Counted from the stretch's first letter, positions 33,008-45,961 are shown. The stretch: 64,000 nucleotides of DNA from Impatiens glandulifera (GCF_907164915.1 NC_061866.1:53627113-53691112), one strand, 5' to 3'. Notes: a model not told the origin generated them from the sequence alone. Numbers and translations are program-made.

Positions 33008-34108
33008 AGTCTGTATGGTTTGAAACAGGCTCTAAAACAATGGTACAAGAAGTTTGATAGGTTCATAAAAAGTAACAATTTTTTGAGGTGTGAAGTTGAT
33101 CATTGTTGTTATATCAAGAGGTTTGATAAATCGTACATTATTCTACTACTCTACGTTGATGACATGTTGATTGCTGAAAAAAACTTGTATGAGATTAACA
33201 AGCTCAAGAAAAAGTTGTTTGAAAAGTTTGCAATGAAGGATTTGAGTGCTGCAAAACAAATCATTGGGATGAGAATTTTCAAGGATGAAGAAGTTCTCAA
33301 GCTTTCACAAGAAGAATATGTGAAGAAAGTTTTTAGCAGGTTTAACTTGTATGATGTAAAACCAGTTACTACCCCCTTAACTAGTCACTTCAAACTATCT
33401 AAAGATCAGTTGCCTTCAACAGAGAAGGAGAAAAAATTACATGGCCACTGTTCTGTATGCCTCTGTCATTGGTTGTATTATGTATGCGATGGTTTGCACA
33501 AGACCAGACATAGCACATATAGTGAGAGTTATTACAGGTTCATGAGCAACACGGGTAGACAACATTGGGAAGCAGTAAAGTGGATACTACGATACTTAAG
33601 AGGAAGTACGAGTCTCACTTTGTGTTTTCGAAAGTCTAATATGGGTTTGGAAGAATATATTGATGCTGAAAATGGTGGTGATGTTGATAGTAGGAAGAAC
33701 ACAATAGGGTACATTTATACTCTAGGAGGTACTGCAATCAGTTGGGTTTCAAAATTGCAGAAGATTGTTGCTTTTTCTAGTTGTGAGGCAGAGTATGTTG
33801 CTGTGACAGAGGCTGCTAAGGAGATGATGTAGTTACAACCCTTTTTGCTAGAATTGGGTCAAGACTACGAGGAAAGTGTGTTGAGATGCGAAAGTCAGAG
33901 TGTCATTCATTTGGCAAAGAATCCTGTTAATCATGGCAGGACGAAGCATATACAAGTTCGTTATCATTTCATCCGATCAACTTTAGAAGATGGAGTATTA
34001 GCTCTTGAGAAGATTCCCGGGAGTGAGAATCCAGCTGATATGTTGACGAAAGCTGTGACAAATGAGAAACTAAAGTTGTGTGCAACTTCAGTTGGTCTTC
34101 TTCGTTAA
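33008..34108 (+). pseudogene. copia-type retrotransposon pol remnant (RT-RNase H)
   Basis: The remnant starts inside reverse transcriptase (SLYGLKQA), keeps the catalytic YVDDM and runs through RNase H (SSCEAEYVA, then KHIQVRYHFIR). The 5' part of the element is missing. A TAG interrupts it at about 33830, and the stretch between the RT and RNase H parts (about 33440-33540) is frame-shifted. It is followed by a polypurine tract and a 3' LTR. An old, dead Ty1/copia element. Confidence 0.9.
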
Positions 34109-34159
34109 GACACCGAATGGAAAGCCACTACCGATCGAGAGATGATGAAGTTAGTCTTC

Positions 34160-34533
34160 AAGTGGGAGATTGTTGAGTTATGGAGCCTACACTTATAATA
34201 AGCTCTACATTGTTAATTAGAGTTTATTGAGTTTTCTTTTTGTGGTTTTGGGTTTGGGCCTGACCAAAGTTATTTAGGTTTATTACCTGAATGTTTACCC
34301 TATAAATATGTGATTATTAAGAGTTTATATTGAATAGACTAAATTCTAGAGAGATAAAGTGTGAGACAAAAACTTTGTATTCCTTTTCTTCATAGTGAAA
34401 TCTGGTGGTGGCTGAAGTGGATGTAGCTCAATTTGAGTGAATCACTATAAATTTGTGTCTTCTTGTGTTCTTATTTTTGCATTTTTACATATTGTTTCAA
34501 GCTGGTCGGATTTGGGAGATATAAATCCTAACA
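34160..34533 (+). mobile_element. copia 3' LTR with polypurine tract
   Basis: The purine tract AAGTGGGAGAT at 34160-34170 directly precedes TGTTGAGTTATGGAGCC. The LTR ends TCCTAACA at 34533 (363 bp). It has an inverted, diverged partner at 34787-35145, which confirms both ends. Confidence 0.85.
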
Positions 34534-35145
34534 CAACCGTCTTGGCTAGTGTCAATCGGACAACTCTCAAAATCTGTCTATCAAGGAGTTTTCATTCAGC
34601 TTCATCCATCTTCTCTGGTTTCTCACTCAAAGATACATGAAGCTCTTTCCATAGAGATAGTCTTCAATCTGCATTCTCCAGAAGGCATAATTTGGCCCAT
34701 CAAATCTTTCAATCCCATGTCCTATACTATTCTCACTTGTCATTGTTTCCAATGCTCAGATCTAGCTTAGTTACTCTGATACCAGTTGTTAGAATTTGAA
34801 TCTCCCAAATTCTACCAGCTTGAAACAATCTGTAAGAATGCAAGAAAGAAGAACATAAGAAGACACAAATTTATAGTGGTTCACTCAAATTGAGCTACAG
34901 CCGTCACCACCAGATTTCACTATGAAGAAAAAGAAGGAATATAGAGTTTTTGTCTCACACTTTATCTCTCTAGAATTTTGTCCTTCTTGTAAACCCTTAA
35001 TAATCACATATTTATAGGGTAAACATTCAGGTAATAAACCTAAATAATTCTTGGTCAGACTCAAACCTAAAACTAAATACAAACCCAATAAACTATAATT
35101 AACATTTGTAGAGTTTATTATAAATGTAAGCTCCATAACTCAACA
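34534..35145 (-). mobile_element. inverted copia 5' LTR, primer site and gag start
   Basis: Read on the minus strand, the LTR runs 35145-34787 (359 bp, TGTTGAG to CTAACA). The primer binding site TGGTATCAGAGT (34784-34773) matches initiator methionine tRNA usage of copia elements. A gag start follows (IERFDGPNYAFWRMQIEDYL) with stops soon after. It abuts the forward element's LTR tail to tail. It is truncated at 34534. Confidence 0.85.
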
Positions 35146-35629
35146 ATGAGTCAGTGGAATAAAGACTGAAAAGTACGTAAGAAATCATGATCTTTGACCA
35201 GGGATCTATAGAGAAACAACTTGTAATATTTTATTGTTTGTGATTTTCACTACTTAATTGTGTTAGTACAAATTTAAGCATTATTATATTTTTGAAGAAA
35301 TTTGTACACATTTACACAAAATTATTCATCCTATATATATTTAAGTAATTATTTTTGCGTACCTTATATTGTTCCGTCCTTTAAATCATGCTTTATTCCC
35401 GCAAATATAATTTTTTTTTTAGCTATATATAAGCTATGGTCAGAATCTGTGACTTTTTTTACCGTCTATTTTGGTTTTTTTTACTTTGATTTTGGTTTTT
35501 TTTTTAATTTTTATCTGTGTTTGGGTAAAATCTTTGTTTAATTTTAATTTTTTTTAAACTAAAATTTTAAAGTTTAAGTAGGACTATTATTAAAAGAAAT
35601 AATTTGTTTTCATAAAATTCGAAAGAATG

Positions 35630-36640
35630 AATTGAGGAGGGAATTATTGAGCCTTGTGAATCCAGCTCAATTATGGCCTTAAGAAAAGGAAGAAGATATA
35701 AGAAGAAGAGAAGCAAAATTAACCTTCTCTTTGCCTTTTATCATTTTCAAGTTTAACTCTTTGTTGTCTCATATTTAAACTTGTTTGGGTTTGAATGAAA
35801 TTAGTTTTGTGAGAATGTATACCTTAATTTTAAGTTTAAAGTTGAGAAGAACATTTGTATCCGTTTTTGTTGATATAGTGATATTTGTCGGTTGATCCCG
35901 TCTTTATATCCTTCAGGTTGAGAGAGTTTTTCACATAAATCTGGTGTTATTTATTATTGTGTTTGTTTTGGTTTTAAATTTGAATGACTTGTGCATTTAC
36001 CCATCTCACATTCATTGATTACAATAAAAAAATATTATTCATTTCGAAATTCCCAATAAATGGTATCAGAGCTGTTAATTTTTTATTTATTTATTGAAAG
36101 TGATTTTGTAAGTTGAGATGAAAGGCAGTAGTAGCACAATGATCAGATTAAAAAATAATAACGGACATATTTGGAAATCCAAAATGGAGGATATATTTTA
36201 TTGTAAAAACTTATATGAGCCGGTTGAAGGAGATAGTGTGAAGCCAAAAGATGTGACTGACGCTGATTGGACAAAATTAAATCGGAAAACAGTCGGCACA
36301 ATCAAACAATGATTTGACGATAGTGTGTACCACACCATACAGCAAATGAGAAGAGTGCACATGAGTTGTGAAAGAAACTGGAGTCATTGTATATTTGTAT
36401 GAGCATAAAACAACAAATAACAAAGTGTTTATGATTCGAAAGTTAGTAAATCTAAAATTCAGAGAAGGTACATTTGTTGTTGAGCATTTAAACGAGTTCC
36501 TGAGCTTGATTAATTAAATGTCACATATCATTACTACATGAGTGAAAAAACTCTCTAAATGTGTGGCATCAACGTCTCGATCATATGAGTGAGAAATGAC
36601 TGCGAATTCTGGTGAAAAAGCTTCACATCCACTCAACCAA
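35630..36640 (+). pseudogene. second copia relic: leader, primer site, gag and pre-integrase pieces
   Basis: TGGTATCAGAGC at 36061-36072 is a methionine-tRNA primer site. The frame 36118-36312 encodes a gag start (HIWKSKMEDIFYCKNLYEP) ending in a premature stop. Farther on, 36540-36600 keeps a gag-pre-integrase motif (VWHQRLDHMSEK), showing an internal deletion. The preceding 400 bp are probably the 5' LTR, but I could not fix its start. Not functional. Confidence 0.75.
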
Positions 36641-36659
36641 AGACGAGGTTCCGGTGACA

Positions 36660-37112
36660 ATTGATTAATTAAGCTCTATAACTCGTTTAAATGCTCAACA
36701 ATACCTATACATTCTCTAAATTCTAGATTTACTAACTTTGAATTAGAAACACTTTGTTATTTGTTGTTTTCTACTCATACAATGACTCAAGTTTCTTTCA
36801 TTAACTCATTTCCACTCTTCTCACTTGTTATACATGGTGATACACACTATCATCAAGTCACTGTCTGATTGTGTCGACTGCTCTCCGATTCCATTTTTTC
36901 CAATTAGAGACAACCATATATTTTGGTTTCGCAATATCTCATTCCATGAGCTCATACAAGTCTTTACAACAAAGAATATCCTACATTTTAGATTTTCAAA
37001 TCTTTCAGTTATTATTTGTCAACCTGATCATCGTGCTATTGCCTTCCATCTCAACCTCCAAAAGCACTATTCAATGAAAAAAGAAATATAATAACTTTGA
37101 TATCACTTGTTA
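36660..37112 (-). pseudogene. inverted copy of the second copia gag region
   Basis: The minus strand repeats the same gag region as 36118-36520 with many stops (DILCCKDLYEL, then RAVDTIRQ). It is preceded by a worn primer site (TGATATCAAAG) and an LTR end at about 37108. It forms an inverted pair with the forward copy, with a spacer of about 100 bp. Confidence 0.7.
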
Positions 37113-37114
37113 GG

Positions 37115-37970
37115 AATTTGAAAACGAATAATACTTTTATATTTTAAACTTGTGATAAATAGAGTTAGTTTGATCTTGGGTTATTTTGATTTTTTTTTTA
37201 ATTATATATTTATCACATTATTATTTTTAAACAATATCAAATTATTTAATTTATTAATAAAAAAATTAAAATATCCCTATTTTACTTTATTAAATTTTAA
37301 TTTTAAATAAAATTTTATTTTAGTAAGTTATCTTAAATAAATATTAAATAACCAGTTTTTTTTTTTTTTTTATCAAACAAGGATTCTTAGATAAAACCCA
37401 AAATCAAACGAGCTCTTAAGGGAATGTGTTTTTTTGGCTTTGACTTATTGAAAGTGTCAAAAAATATTAATAGATTTAAAACTGAAATTTGTGTGCGTTG
37501 GCGTCGTTGGATTAGGTCACCAGAAAAAGTCATCTGCTTTTCCCACTTCACATGGATGCCATTAGCCTACAACTCCAACTGCCCGTAATAAAATAAAATT
37601 ATAATTTTATCCTACTGATTAACATTAATGTTCTTTCAAAATTTATTTTTTTAAAACTTCTAGCATAATAATTCACCCTAGAAAACTCTCATTTTAATCA
37701 TGTTTTTTTGAATTAGAAGATTAATTAAAAAAGTAAATTGTTTTGTATAGTCTCTTTTTATCAGCCTAATTTCTATATAAATGAGAGGGTAAGATTCATC
37801 CTTGGAAGATTGTAAGCCTTTTAAAAAAATAAAAAAATTATTTCTATCCTCTATGCAAGACTAGGGCAAGGAATAAAATAAAATAATATGATTGATTAAT
37901 TGGAGGATAAGACTAAATTATTAAGAGTTGTTAAGTTTCAAATTATTTGAGACATTATAATTTATGTTGA
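37115..37970. other. intergenic, probable LTR remainder and uclacyanin promoter
   Basis: The first part is probably the remaining LTR of the inverted copia relic. The rest is AT-rich spacer without recognisable features until the TATA box of the next gene at 38004. Confidence 0.4.
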
Positions 37971-38117
37971 GTTGAGTTGCTCATATTGATCTGTCTATCT
38001 TTTCTATATAAGAGAATTAAGTTCTCATTAATTCCCATATCATCATCCTCATCTAGTCATTCCACATTCACTACTACCTACTGTATCTATATATTTTTCT
38101 CTAATTCCTGCCAGAAA

Positions 38118-38874
38118 ATGAGGGCATTTTTGGGATTGATCATTTTGGCGGCACTGACAGTTGAAATTACCTCGGCGATTACATACAATGTTGGAGGATC
38201 TACCGGCGGCTGGGACTCCACCACCAACTTGCAAGCCTGGGCTATGTCTCAAACCTTCCTTGTTGGAGACAACTTGGGTAACTTTTTTTTTTTAGATTTA
38301 TTTATGCAATACAATATAAATAAGAACTTCAATAAGTTATTATTATTATTCATTCTTAAATGTTTGTAACTTGTCTTTTAATATTCTTGCCGCGACAGCT
38401 TTTCAATACGCACCAATGCACGATGTGGTAGAAGTGATAAAATCAGACTACGATTCTTGCCAAACCACAAATGTCATTCAGTCATACACTGGAGGAGCCA
38501 CCATTGTTCCATTATCTTCTCCCGGAAAGAAGTACTTCATTTGCGGGACCCCAGGACATTGCACTCAAGGCATGAAGCTCCAAATCGACACTCTAGCGGC
38601 GGCCGCCACCCCAGCACTACTTCCACCACCTGCTTCCGTCCTACCACCAATATCGCCGCAGCAGCCGCAGAATGACCTATTTCCTAACTCCCCTGCACCA
38701 TCTCCGGCTGGTAGTTTCCCTAATTCTGCCATGTCACCAGAAGAAGCTTCTTTTCCTCCTCCCACCGGTACGCTGCCTCTTTCTCCTTCTGGAGCCGCCG
38801 GGAAAGTGATTATTGATGTTACTGGATTCGCCATGGTGTCTGGTTTAATGACATTGCTCGTTGTTGCTTTTTGA
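38118..38874 (+). CDS. uclacyanin-type phytocyanin (2 exons)
   Basis: Exons 38118-38277 and 38399-38874 encode 211 residues. The order is a signal peptide (1-20, ends EITSA), a plastocyanin-like domain (about 21-122), a Pro/Ser/Ala-rich arabinogalactan-like stretch (about 125-190) and a hydrophobic C-terminal tail, suggesting a GPI anchor. Expected copper ligands are present: His61, Cys102, His107 and Met112, with the Cys74-Cys108 disulphide pair. Methionine as axial ligand fits uclacyanins, not stellacyanins (Gln). The single intron sits at the usual phytocyanin site, after GDNL. TATA box at 38004-38011. Probably a cell-surface electron-transfer or wall protein; in vivo role not inferable. 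Confidence 0.92.
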
Positions 38875-39504
38875 GACCGATTTCTCATTGCCTAATTTAA
38901 TTTGTTCTGTTTCTTTCCTGATTATGTTTTCTTTTGTTTAATAAAGATCTCTGTTTTTTTTTTTGTTTTTTTTTTAAATGTCACATTTATTATATGAACA
39001 ACATCAAAAGATAATATTTATGTTAAAAATTTATATTATTATAAAATAAATGGCCTAAATAATACCAATTTAAATAAAGAAACAAATAAAGAATAATCCC
39101 ATTTCCTAGATGCAGGGGAGGAGAGGAGAATTCATTTTGAACAGAAAAATATGGGACCGACACTCCGAAAAACATGAAGCATTTCAACGAACAATAGAGC
39201 GAATAGAAAATCTCAAGAAAAACGCAGACAGAAATCGTTTCTGAAATTTTCAGCAAAACGCCTTCCCACGAAGGTTGAAGATTTGGAAACCCTAAAGCAT
39301 TCGGTTCGGAGCTCTGCTTCAGCCTTTACATAGAATAATTCTTTTCTGCAGAGCTTCTTTGCATTTCTATGCGTGCGTGATTATAATAATATCAAATGAG
39401 AAGAATCACTCAGAAATGGTGGCGAGGAATTACACAACCATTAATTTGAGAAGAAATGGTGGCCAGGAGACTCCGTTATTGTTTCGTTAATTTGGGAAGA
39501 AGAA

Positions 39505-42500
39505 ATGGTGGCGGGGAGACTCCGTTATTCTTTCATTGTATTCGTGATTTCACTATGTGTAATAATATCTTCGGCTGTTCGTTCGGAAGCCAAACGGAAA
39601 ATTTTGGAAACTCTCATCGGAGAAGGATTACCTACCAAATTCCAATTTGTCGACGAACCTACGGTACACTTTCACTTCTCTAGATTACATTATCAATAAC
39701 TGAATGTTCATTGAGAATTAAGATAGTTTACAATGTGATTAATTATTCATTCTCACGAGTCATGCTATTGTTTCGATTTTAGGGTTCTTGGTTGCTTATG
39801 TTATGTAGGCATTAGATTTACATTATCCATGGGTTTAACCATAGACGACTGAGCAAACTTGTATATAACATAACATAACATGAATGATCATTATGCATTA
39901 GATTTTTGTTTTTATCAATTTGATTAGCCCTCTTTATAGATTAAACAAGTATTAGTTGATTATATGTTAATCTTTGGATAGGCGGAACAAATGCTTATCA
40001 GTTGCAGGAAAGAGATTGCAAGTAGTGAAGCTGTTAAATCTTTCGATTCCTACCTTGAACATGCCACGACTGAGATTGCAGAAGTGAACTTGCAGAAGAA
40101 AATAGAACTACATGATGTTATTTCAGATCTTTCTCCGTTATTGAAGCAGAATTTCTTGGATTGTTTGAGGAGAGAAATATTGCCTAAAGAAAATACTGTT
40201 GATTTGAGGATTTGGTACTCCAAATGTTTAGAATATGTTTTTGGTTGCCCTGTCGTTGGTCAGGATCCATCACAAGAACAAGAACAATCAAACTCCGAAA
40301 AGAGTTCAGAGCTATGGCTATCAAGACGTCTTGGTGACTCGGATTCTTCTGATGATAAGTCTAAGAAGAAGGACAAGGATTCGTCCAAGTCTAAGAAGAG
40401 TAAAAAGAAATCTTCAAAAAAGGATGACGAGGAGGGACAGAAGGAAATCATTATGGCATCGGCCTTAACAGCTCTGAGTGTAGTATTATTTTCTTGTGTT
40501 TGTTGCCTATGTTGCTGTAACGGAGATGGAAGCAAAGTGAGCCCAAGAGATGACAGCGGATATAGAGATGATGGTCCTCTTCTTAACGTTTGTTCAAGCG
40601 ATCTATCTGCTGGTACTTTCAAAATCTGTCACAGATGATGAACTCTTGTTGGTAAATAAATCCTCTCTCTTTTTCCTTTTTCAGGTTCGACCGAGATGTC
40701 TAATTGTGTAGGAAAGTCAGGTAGTAAAAACTTCAGAAGAGGAGCATCGGGTATTGATTTAACAACAGGAGGTGGACACCATGACGGGAATTCTCGACCA
40801 TCGAACTATATTGGAGGCACTTCTTCTGGGAGTCTCTTGCCATTACCGCCTGGACGAAAGCCTCCTCTTCCAACGTCAATGTCAACGGCAAAGACGGCAG
40901 CAGCAGCAGCAGCAGGAGAAGCACCTGAATCACCTCCTGTAGATCCGCAGCCAATGCCACCACCACCTCCAGTACCTAAGGGTCCTCCTCCTCCCCCTCC
41001 TCCAAAAGGTGGCCGTGCTCCACCTCCTATGCCACCAAAACCTGGAAATTTGCCTAAACCTCCGTCCGGTCCTCACCATAGAGGGCACTCTTCTTCGGGT
41101 GGAAGTGGTGACTTTTCTGGTGACCCGGATTCTCAAAAGGCCAAGCTTAAGCCATTCTTTTGGGATAAGGTTATGGCTGATCCTGATCATACCATGGTCT
41201 GGCATGAACTTAAAGCTGGGTCCTTTCAGTAAGTGGTGTAGATGAGAGTTTTTTGTTTATTTATTTTTCAGTTCACGGTTTCAGACACTTTATTGTTTTA
41301 CAATGGCAGGGTGAATGAGGAAATGATGGAATCTCTATTTGGGTATGCTCCTGTGGATAAAGCAAAGATAAACAGGAGGAAAGAGTCGTCTTCTGAACCC
41401 GTTCCTCAGTATATCAAAATTATTGATCCTAAAAAGGCGCAGAATTTGTCAATCCTTCTGAAAGCACTGAACGTAACAACAGAAGAAGTTTGTGATGCGC
41501 TCAATGAAGGTAGGTTATTTCGTAAATTCTTTTACAGATAATTTATGTTGCATAAGCTGAATACTAATCTTTCTCTTTGATTGTTTGATTATGTCAGGAA
41601 ATGAACTCCCGACAGAGCTTGTGCACACGTTATTAAAGATGGCACCGACAGCAGAGGAAGAACTAAAGCTTAGATTGTTTAGTGGCGAGCTTTGTCAGCT
41701 GGGACCTGCAGAACGTTTCCTGAAAGTGGTGGTTGATATTCCATATGCGTTTAAACGGATGGAAACCTTATTCTTCATGAGCTCAGTGCTGGAGGATATG
41801 ACATTGATGAAAGAATCATTTGCAACTTTAGAGGTCATACATAATCTGGAATAATTTCTCCTTTTTTTGTATTATTATTTGTATCATGCATGATCTAATA
41901 ATCTTTAATTTGTAATTAATTGCAGGTAGCTTGTACGGAGCTGAAGAAGAGCAGATTATTCTTGAAGCTTTTGGAGGCTGTTCTGAAAACAGGCAACCGT
42001 ATGAACGACGGTACATTCCGTGGAGGAGCACAAGCGTTCAAACTGGACACGCTTCTGAAACTATCGGACGTTAAAGGAATCGACGGAAAGACGACTCTCC
42101 TTCTGTTTGTGGTTCAGGAAATTTCGCGATCAGAAGGTGTTAGAGCTGCAAAAACAGCAAGGCAGCAGAGCATGTCCAGCACGACGAAAACAGAGGATCT
42201 AAAGGACGAAACGACTCCCGAAACTAAGGAATACTACCGCAGCCTTGGGCTACAGGTGGTTTCGAGTTTAAGCACGGACCTTATCAATGTAAGGAAGGCA
42301 GCAGTGATAGATGGGGATAACATAGGGTCGACAGTTTCGAAACTTAGTCAGTCATTGTTGAAGACGAAGCAGTTTCTTCAGAATGAGATGGCCTCTCTTC
42401 CGGGAGAGAGTGATTTTCGTAATACGGTAGAGAACTTTGTGCAGCATACTGAAACGGAGATAAAGTTGATAGAGCAGGAGGAGAAGAGAATAATGGCTAT

Positions 42501-42807
42501 GGTGAAGAGCACGGGAGATTACTTCCATGGAGATACGGGTAAGGACGAAGGATTAAGGTTGTTTGTGGTTGTGAGGGATTTCTTGATAATATTAGACAAG
42601 GTATGTAAGGAAGTGAAAGCAAAAACAGTTGTAGCTGCAAAACAACAGGTTCCGAAGAAGAGTACTCTGTCAGTATCAGCTTCTCAAGAGTCTCGTCATT
42701 CAAATATGAGCGAAGTTCGCGAGCGACTATTTCCCCAAATCAAAGACCGGCGGATGGAAGGATCCAGCAGTTCTGATGATGAAAGCAAAAGCAGCATGTC
42801 TCCGTAG
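39505..42807 (+). CDS. group I formin (6 exons)
   Basis: Exons 39505-39663, 39982-40612, 40685-41228, 41310-41509, 41598-41833 and 41926-42807 encode 883 residues. The order is a signal peptide (1-27), an extracellular region with scattered Cys and a Lys/Ser/Asp-rich stretch before the membrane, a membrane span (about 209-229, ends CVCCLCCC), a proline-rich FH1 (about 349-395, runs of PPPPP) and an FH2 domain from about 415 (LKPFFWDKVMADPDHTMVWH) to 840 with GNRMNDGTFRGGAQAFKLDTL. Group I plant formins nucleate and bundle actin at the plasma membrane and link it to the wall. ATGs in another frame lie upstream (39415, 39456); the 39505 ATG gives the signal peptide. It converges with the DUF1218 gene. 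Confidence 0.94.
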
Positions 42808-43294
42808 CCTTTAATTTGAACAAGAAAAACAAGACATAAAAAGGTTTGAACGATCCCATATATGCATGCACCACCCACAAAGCTCCAAGATTGATTTGTT
42901 TGGTCTTTTGGGGGAAACATACATACATACATACATGGCCGGTAGTTACATTTATTCACAAACTTTCCCTTCATTTCTTGTAATTAATTTTTGTGCAAGG
43001 GGCCAGGAGAGGAAGAGGTATGTATAGTATAGAGGTAGGTTTTTGACCATGTCCATCAAATATATTTATATACATAATTTAGTTTAATTAGCTTGTTTGA
43101 AAACACAACTAATAATAATAATAATAATAGTCTCAAGTTTTGTTTCTTTTCTCTTGTTCTGTAGTATATGTTGTTCTATTAATGTTACTTGCATGCATCT
43201 CTCAACAACAACTTTTGAAACATTACTTTTACAAATGTAATAAGATTAGATGAATATAAAGATAATTGGAAAGAAGAGAAGTAGATCCGGTTGG

Positions 43295-43735
43295 TCAGAT
43301 GATGGGTGTAGAATGATGAGTTGCGATGGTACTGGTTAGGCAATAAGAGACTGAGAAGGCTGCGTGGACGAAACAAGAGATGGCTCCAATAGAGAGAAAA
43401 TGGGGGTGAGAGAAACCACATGAAGTTTGAGAGTTGTTATTTGATCTTATCCCTGATATGAGCAAGTATAGTCCCACGACCAATACTACCCATGTAAGGA
43501 CGAGGCAAGCCAAGGAACACTGTTTACTTGGAGCTGAAGATCTAAAGGAGGAAGAGGAATTCATAGAACAGGAGCTGCATCCCCCGATGAAATTAGCCAA
43601 AGCATGGGATAGAGAAAGAAGAACCACTGCGGCCAATCCCAGTTTGTAAGCTTGGTTGCTTGGATCTTTGCACTCAAACATCCACAACCTTAAATGCTTT
43701 ACCTGCATCATCTATACGTGCTTAATTAATTCATT

Positions 43736-43766
<31 letters not shown>

Positions 43767-43876
43767 CCTACCTGATCCTGAGTAGCTTCAGCTTTGAGTG
43801 CCAGTATCCCTGCTGCAATATCCATAGCCACCACCGCAATACATGCAATAATACCATATTTTTTCCACATTTTCAT
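43295..43876 (-). CDS. DUF1218 (DESIGUAL/MWL-type) membrane protein (2 exons)
   Basis: Exons 43876-43772 and 43702-43295 encode 170 residues starting MKMWKKYGIIACIAV. Four hydrophobic segments are visible: N-terminal signal-anchor (about 6-27), 55-75, 95-115 and 135-160. Paired cysteines (CSSCSMN, then KQCSLACLV) and the family-typical HALANFIGGC after the second span are present. DUF1218 proteins are plant ER or plasma-membrane proteins implicated in leaf symmetry, vein patterning (VCC) and lignin modification. Which subgroup this belongs to is not clear. It converges on the formin gene with 487 bp between stop codons. A broken copy of its 3' half lies at 46.0-46.98 kb. Confidence 0.87.
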
Positions 43877-43919
43877 CAACAGAAACACTCGATAGATCTA
43901 TGGATAATGTCAAGTTCTC

Positions 43920-43933
43920 TCTATCTTTTACTC

Positions 43934-43975
<42 letters not shown>
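43920..43975. repeat. TA dinucleotide tract
   Basis: About 19 TA repeats lie directly upstream of the DUF1218 start region; a second tract of about 13 repeats lies in its intron near 43740-43765. Confidence 0.8.
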
Positions 43976-43978
<3 letters not shown>

Positions 43979-44379
43979 TCAGTCACAGGTGATAGGAGAG
44001 AAAAAGTTTGTTTTTGTCCATTAATTAATTATTAATTTAATTAATTAATTATTAAGAGTATGGTGGGAAGGTCCCTATGTTTATAGGGTTAGTATTTGAT
44101 TCCCATGAATGCGTGGAGTACCGTGCATGTAGGGTGATGATGGGGTAACAAGGAAAGCAAGGTATCAACCACCCTGAGTGAAACTTTCACTGACTTAGCA
44201 ATCAAATTAAATCAAATATATATGTGCTCTCAAATTATATGGGATCGATTAACGATTTAAACTTTTATCTATAGTGGATTGATTTACTCTCGGATACTTT
44301 TTCAATTGTATTTTTATTTAATTTTATTGAACAATTTATAAAGGAAAAATTATTTGGGCGGCCATCGAATTACTTCAAT

Positions 44380-44459
44380 CGCTCACTTTTAACCTTCAAA
44401 TTAATTTTTAAAACAAATCGTTCTTTTAACTTTTAGAAATGTCAACATTACCGTTCCGG

Positions 44460-44507
<48 letters not shown>

Positions 44508-45120
44508 TTAAATATAACTGTTTAAGTTTAAAATATTTTTTTAATTATTATCTTTAATCTTATTTTTTATATTTATATATATAATATTATATATATCTTT
44601 TATTATTAATTTTTATATTTATATAATTATTAAATCTCTTATATATATATATTATTTATATATATATATATATAAATTTATAGAATTTATAGAATATATA
44701 TTTTAAAAAATAATTTGAAAGGTTAAAAGTAATGATAACCTTCCAACTACTCAATTATTTTTAACACTCAAATTAATTTTTAAAATATATATTATATAAA
44801 TATTATATAAATTATTTTAAACTTTATTTTATATAGATATAGATAAAAATAAATAATATATATATATTATTTATATATTATATAAAAGATTTAATAATTA
44901 TATAAATATAAATTTTAATAATATATATATATATATAATATTATATATAAGAAATTTAATAATTATATATAAAAATATAAAATTAAAGATAATATATAAA
45001 AAAAAAATATTTTAAGCTTAAGTCATTAGGTTTAACTAAGAAGTTCACGGGTTATATTTAGACCTTTATAAAAATTTAAGGGATTATTTGTTTCAAAAAT
45101 TAATTTTATGGCCAAAAGTG
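44380..45120. repeat. large AT-rich foldback with a 43-T run
   Basis: The left arm (about 44380-44705) and right arm (about 44840-45120) are inverted copies. Matching marks are CAAATTAATTTTTAAAACAAAT against ATTTGTTTCAAAAATTAATTTT (each under 23 bp) and GTTTAAGTTTAAAATATT against its reverse complement near 45010. The left arm is interrupted by T43 at 44464-44506. No clean target duplication was found. It is probably a MITE or foldback element with a later poly(T) expansion. Confidence 0.65.
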
Positions 45121-45378
45121 AATAATCGGAATAATTAAAAGGCGCAAGGTAATTTGCCCATTTATAAATAACATATAGCAAGTTTAATATGCTCTTTTAT
45201 GATGATGATATGATGTCCATAACTATATACAAACAAACAATATTGTATTCACTAACTTTACCTTCATTTCTTGTAATTATTTTTTGTGAAGGGTGAAGGG
45301 ATTAGGAGAGGAAGATGTATCTATAGTATAGAGATAGGTTTTGACCATGTATTCATGAAATATATTTATATACATAAT

Positions 45379-45961
45379 ATCCAGAAGTTATAGTTAGGGT
45401 GAGTTTAAAAAGTTAAATTTTGTTTTTTTAATTAACTTAAATAAAAATAAAAGGAAAAAACATATATAATATGCACTAGAATGTAATTTAAAAAGATATA
45501 TTATATTAGTTGGTAGAAAAATATTATTATTATTATTATTTTTAAAATATTTTAATATGTTAAAAAAATATTTTGTACATAATATTATAAAAAACTCAAA
45601 TAATATTATATCAAATAAATCTTTAAAATAACTATCATAAAAATAATGATAATCAAATAAACTCTAACAAATATTTGATATTAGTTTTTTTTTTATAAAT
45701 TTTATCCAAAACTCATTATTTTCTCATATTTCACTTCATTTATCTCATCATTTCTATTATTTATGAAATAACAAAATACATTTTATTTAATATTTTTATC
45801 TCTTATCTTCATATATCATATATTTCAAATATAGAATAACTAATAAAGTTTACATACATAATTTTTTAAAAATTAAATCAAATATAAATTATAACAAAAA
45901 TAAACAAAAAAAAAAAAAAAAAAAATTATGAGGTGTGAGCTCACATGTCGGTTCGTCTCTG
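45379..45961. mobile_element. possible hAT-like insertion, 8-bp repeat TACATAAT
   Basis: TACATAAT flanks this segment at 45371-45378 and 45962-45969, and the paralogous region at 43070-43085 is uninterrupted. The right end, reverse-complemented, reads CAGAGACGAACC, hAT-like, but the left end does not match it well. Inside is AT-rich without coding potential. Insertion is certain from the paralogue; class is tentative. Confidence 0.55.

Noticed and set aside
40260..40622. Minus-strand Ser/Leu-rich frame opposite the formin gene.
   Set aside because: Shadow of the Lys/Ser/Asp-rich and membrane segments of formin exon 2.
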